Shown one piece after another: positions 5,329 through 5,486 of a stretch of DNA of 5,486 nt. The DNA comes from Mycobacteriaceae bacterium (GTDB lineage: Bacteria; Actinomycetota; Actinomycetes; Mycobacteriales; Mycobacteriaceae): the NCBI GenBank assembly GCA_019242135.1, contig JAFAWC010000160.1, positions 1 through 5,486 of the forward strand, written 5' to 3'. The position numbers were made by a program, and so were the translations under genes. The number at the start of each line of letters is the position of its first letter. Position 1 is the stretch's first letter. The notes under the pieces are model-generated. The model did not search any database, was not told where the DNA came from, and was given only the letters and a program-made list of their open reading frames with translations.

Positions 5329-5373
5329 CCGCCCCGGAAACCCGCCGCACGTAGCGGTGGATCGCCGGGGCGG
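5329..5373 (-). promoter_or_regulatory. two-tier hairpin in the groES-groEL1 intergenic RNA
   Basis: An outer perfect 9-bp stem, CCGCCCCGG (5329-5337) with CCGGGGCGG (5365-5373), encloses a symmetric 4x4 internal loop. Inside is a second stem (5342-5348 with 5354-5360, one mismatch in the minus-strand RNA) closed by a 5-nt loop. No T-tract follows, so it is unlikely to be a terminator. Between two genes of different required dosage it could be an mRNA processing or stability element or a partial attenuator. From memory, processing of the groES-groEL1 transcript has been reported in M. tuberculosis. Function here is inferred. Confidence 0.6.
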
Positions 5374-5375
5374 AA

Positions 5376-5397
5376 ACACGACCGCTACACGACCGCT
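5376..5397. repeat. tandem 11-bp direct repeat at the groES stop
   Basis: ACACGACCGCT occurs twice head to tail (5376-5386 and 5387-5397), the second copy overlapping two bases of the groES stop codon. It looks like a recent slippage duplication and lies immediately beside the intergenic hairpin. Confidence 0.75.
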
Positions 5398-5486
5398 ATT
5401 TGTTGACGACTGCCAGCACGTCGCGGGCGGACAGGATCAGGTACTCCTCGCCGTTGTACTTGATCTCGGTGCCGCCGTACTTGCTG
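5396..5486 (-). CDS. groES: co-chaperonin GroES, C-terminal part (gene continues beyond window)
   Basis: The last 29 codons and TAG stop are present; the start lies outside the window. The residues SKYGGTEIKYNGEEYLIL, then SARDVLAVVNK, are the conserved end of mycobacterial GroES (Cpn10, ~100 aa), the heptameric lid of the GroEL chamber. The mobile loop that contacts GroEL is not in the window. It is the first gene of the groES-groEL1 operon. Its promoter and any CIRCE/HrcA element would lie upstream, out of sight. Confidence 0.96.
   Translation of the reverse strand, partial: SKYGGTEIKYNGEEYLILSARDVLAVVNK

Noticed and set aside
1..5486. CRISPR array, tRNA or rRNA genes, insertion sequence
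   Set aside because: No regularly spaced short repeats, cloverleaf or transposase motifs were seen; the only dispersed repeat family is the groEL1 tail.

Overview
The window comes from a high-GC actinobacterium, almost certainly a Mycobacterium. The right end holds the 3' end of groES followed by groEL1 (Cpn60.1), both on the minus strand. GroEL1 has the mycobacterial-type histidine-rich C-terminus rather than the GGM tail of housekeeping GroELs. Next comes a membrane-anchored class III nucleotide cyclase of the mycobacterial TM-HAMP-cyclase type, and a small CsbD/microaggregate-binding-like protein is also present. I cannot name the species.

Layout from right to left, which is the direction of groEL1 transcription: groES 3' end (5396-5486, cut by the window edge); a 150-bp intergenic region with a strong two-tier hairpin and a tandem 11-bp repeat; intact groEL1 (3626-5245) with a hairpin-plus-T-tract terminator just after it; a six-TM HAMP adenylate cyclase gene (2093-3481) with a one-base frameshift near its end, the severed C-terminus continuing to 1953; a displaced copy of the groEL1 3' tail (1833-1901); a + strand CsbD-like gene with its own terminator (1452-1744); a second displaced groEL1 tail (1164-1232), here the end of a small minus-strand reading frame; a remnant of a YCII-like gene (878-928); a GNAT acetyltransferase (194-685); and a third, more diverged groEL1-like tail at the left edge (4-60).

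The main observation is that the last ~22 codons of groEL1, from the stop codon up to about T518, recur downstream in the same orientation. Two copies are clear (88% and 84% identical over 69 bp by my count) and one is weaker. Each copy lacks the rest of groEL1, and each inter-tail interval holds different accessory genes. In the two clear copies the similarity ends near the point that corresponds to the core of the mycobacteriophage Bxb1 attB site, known to lie in the M. smegmatis groEL1 3' end. The simplest reading is that the groEL1 3' end is a repeatedly used integration site. Successive elements re-supplied the tail, leaving an array of small cargo cassettes bounded by displaced tails. 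No integrase gene is in the window, so the mechanism is inferred.

Functionally, groES-groEL1 is a stress chaperonin operon. The downstream genes (cyclase, CsbD-like protein, acetyltransferase) look like cargo rather than chaperonin partners, and some are decayed: the frameshifted cyclase and the nonsense-truncated YCII-like start.
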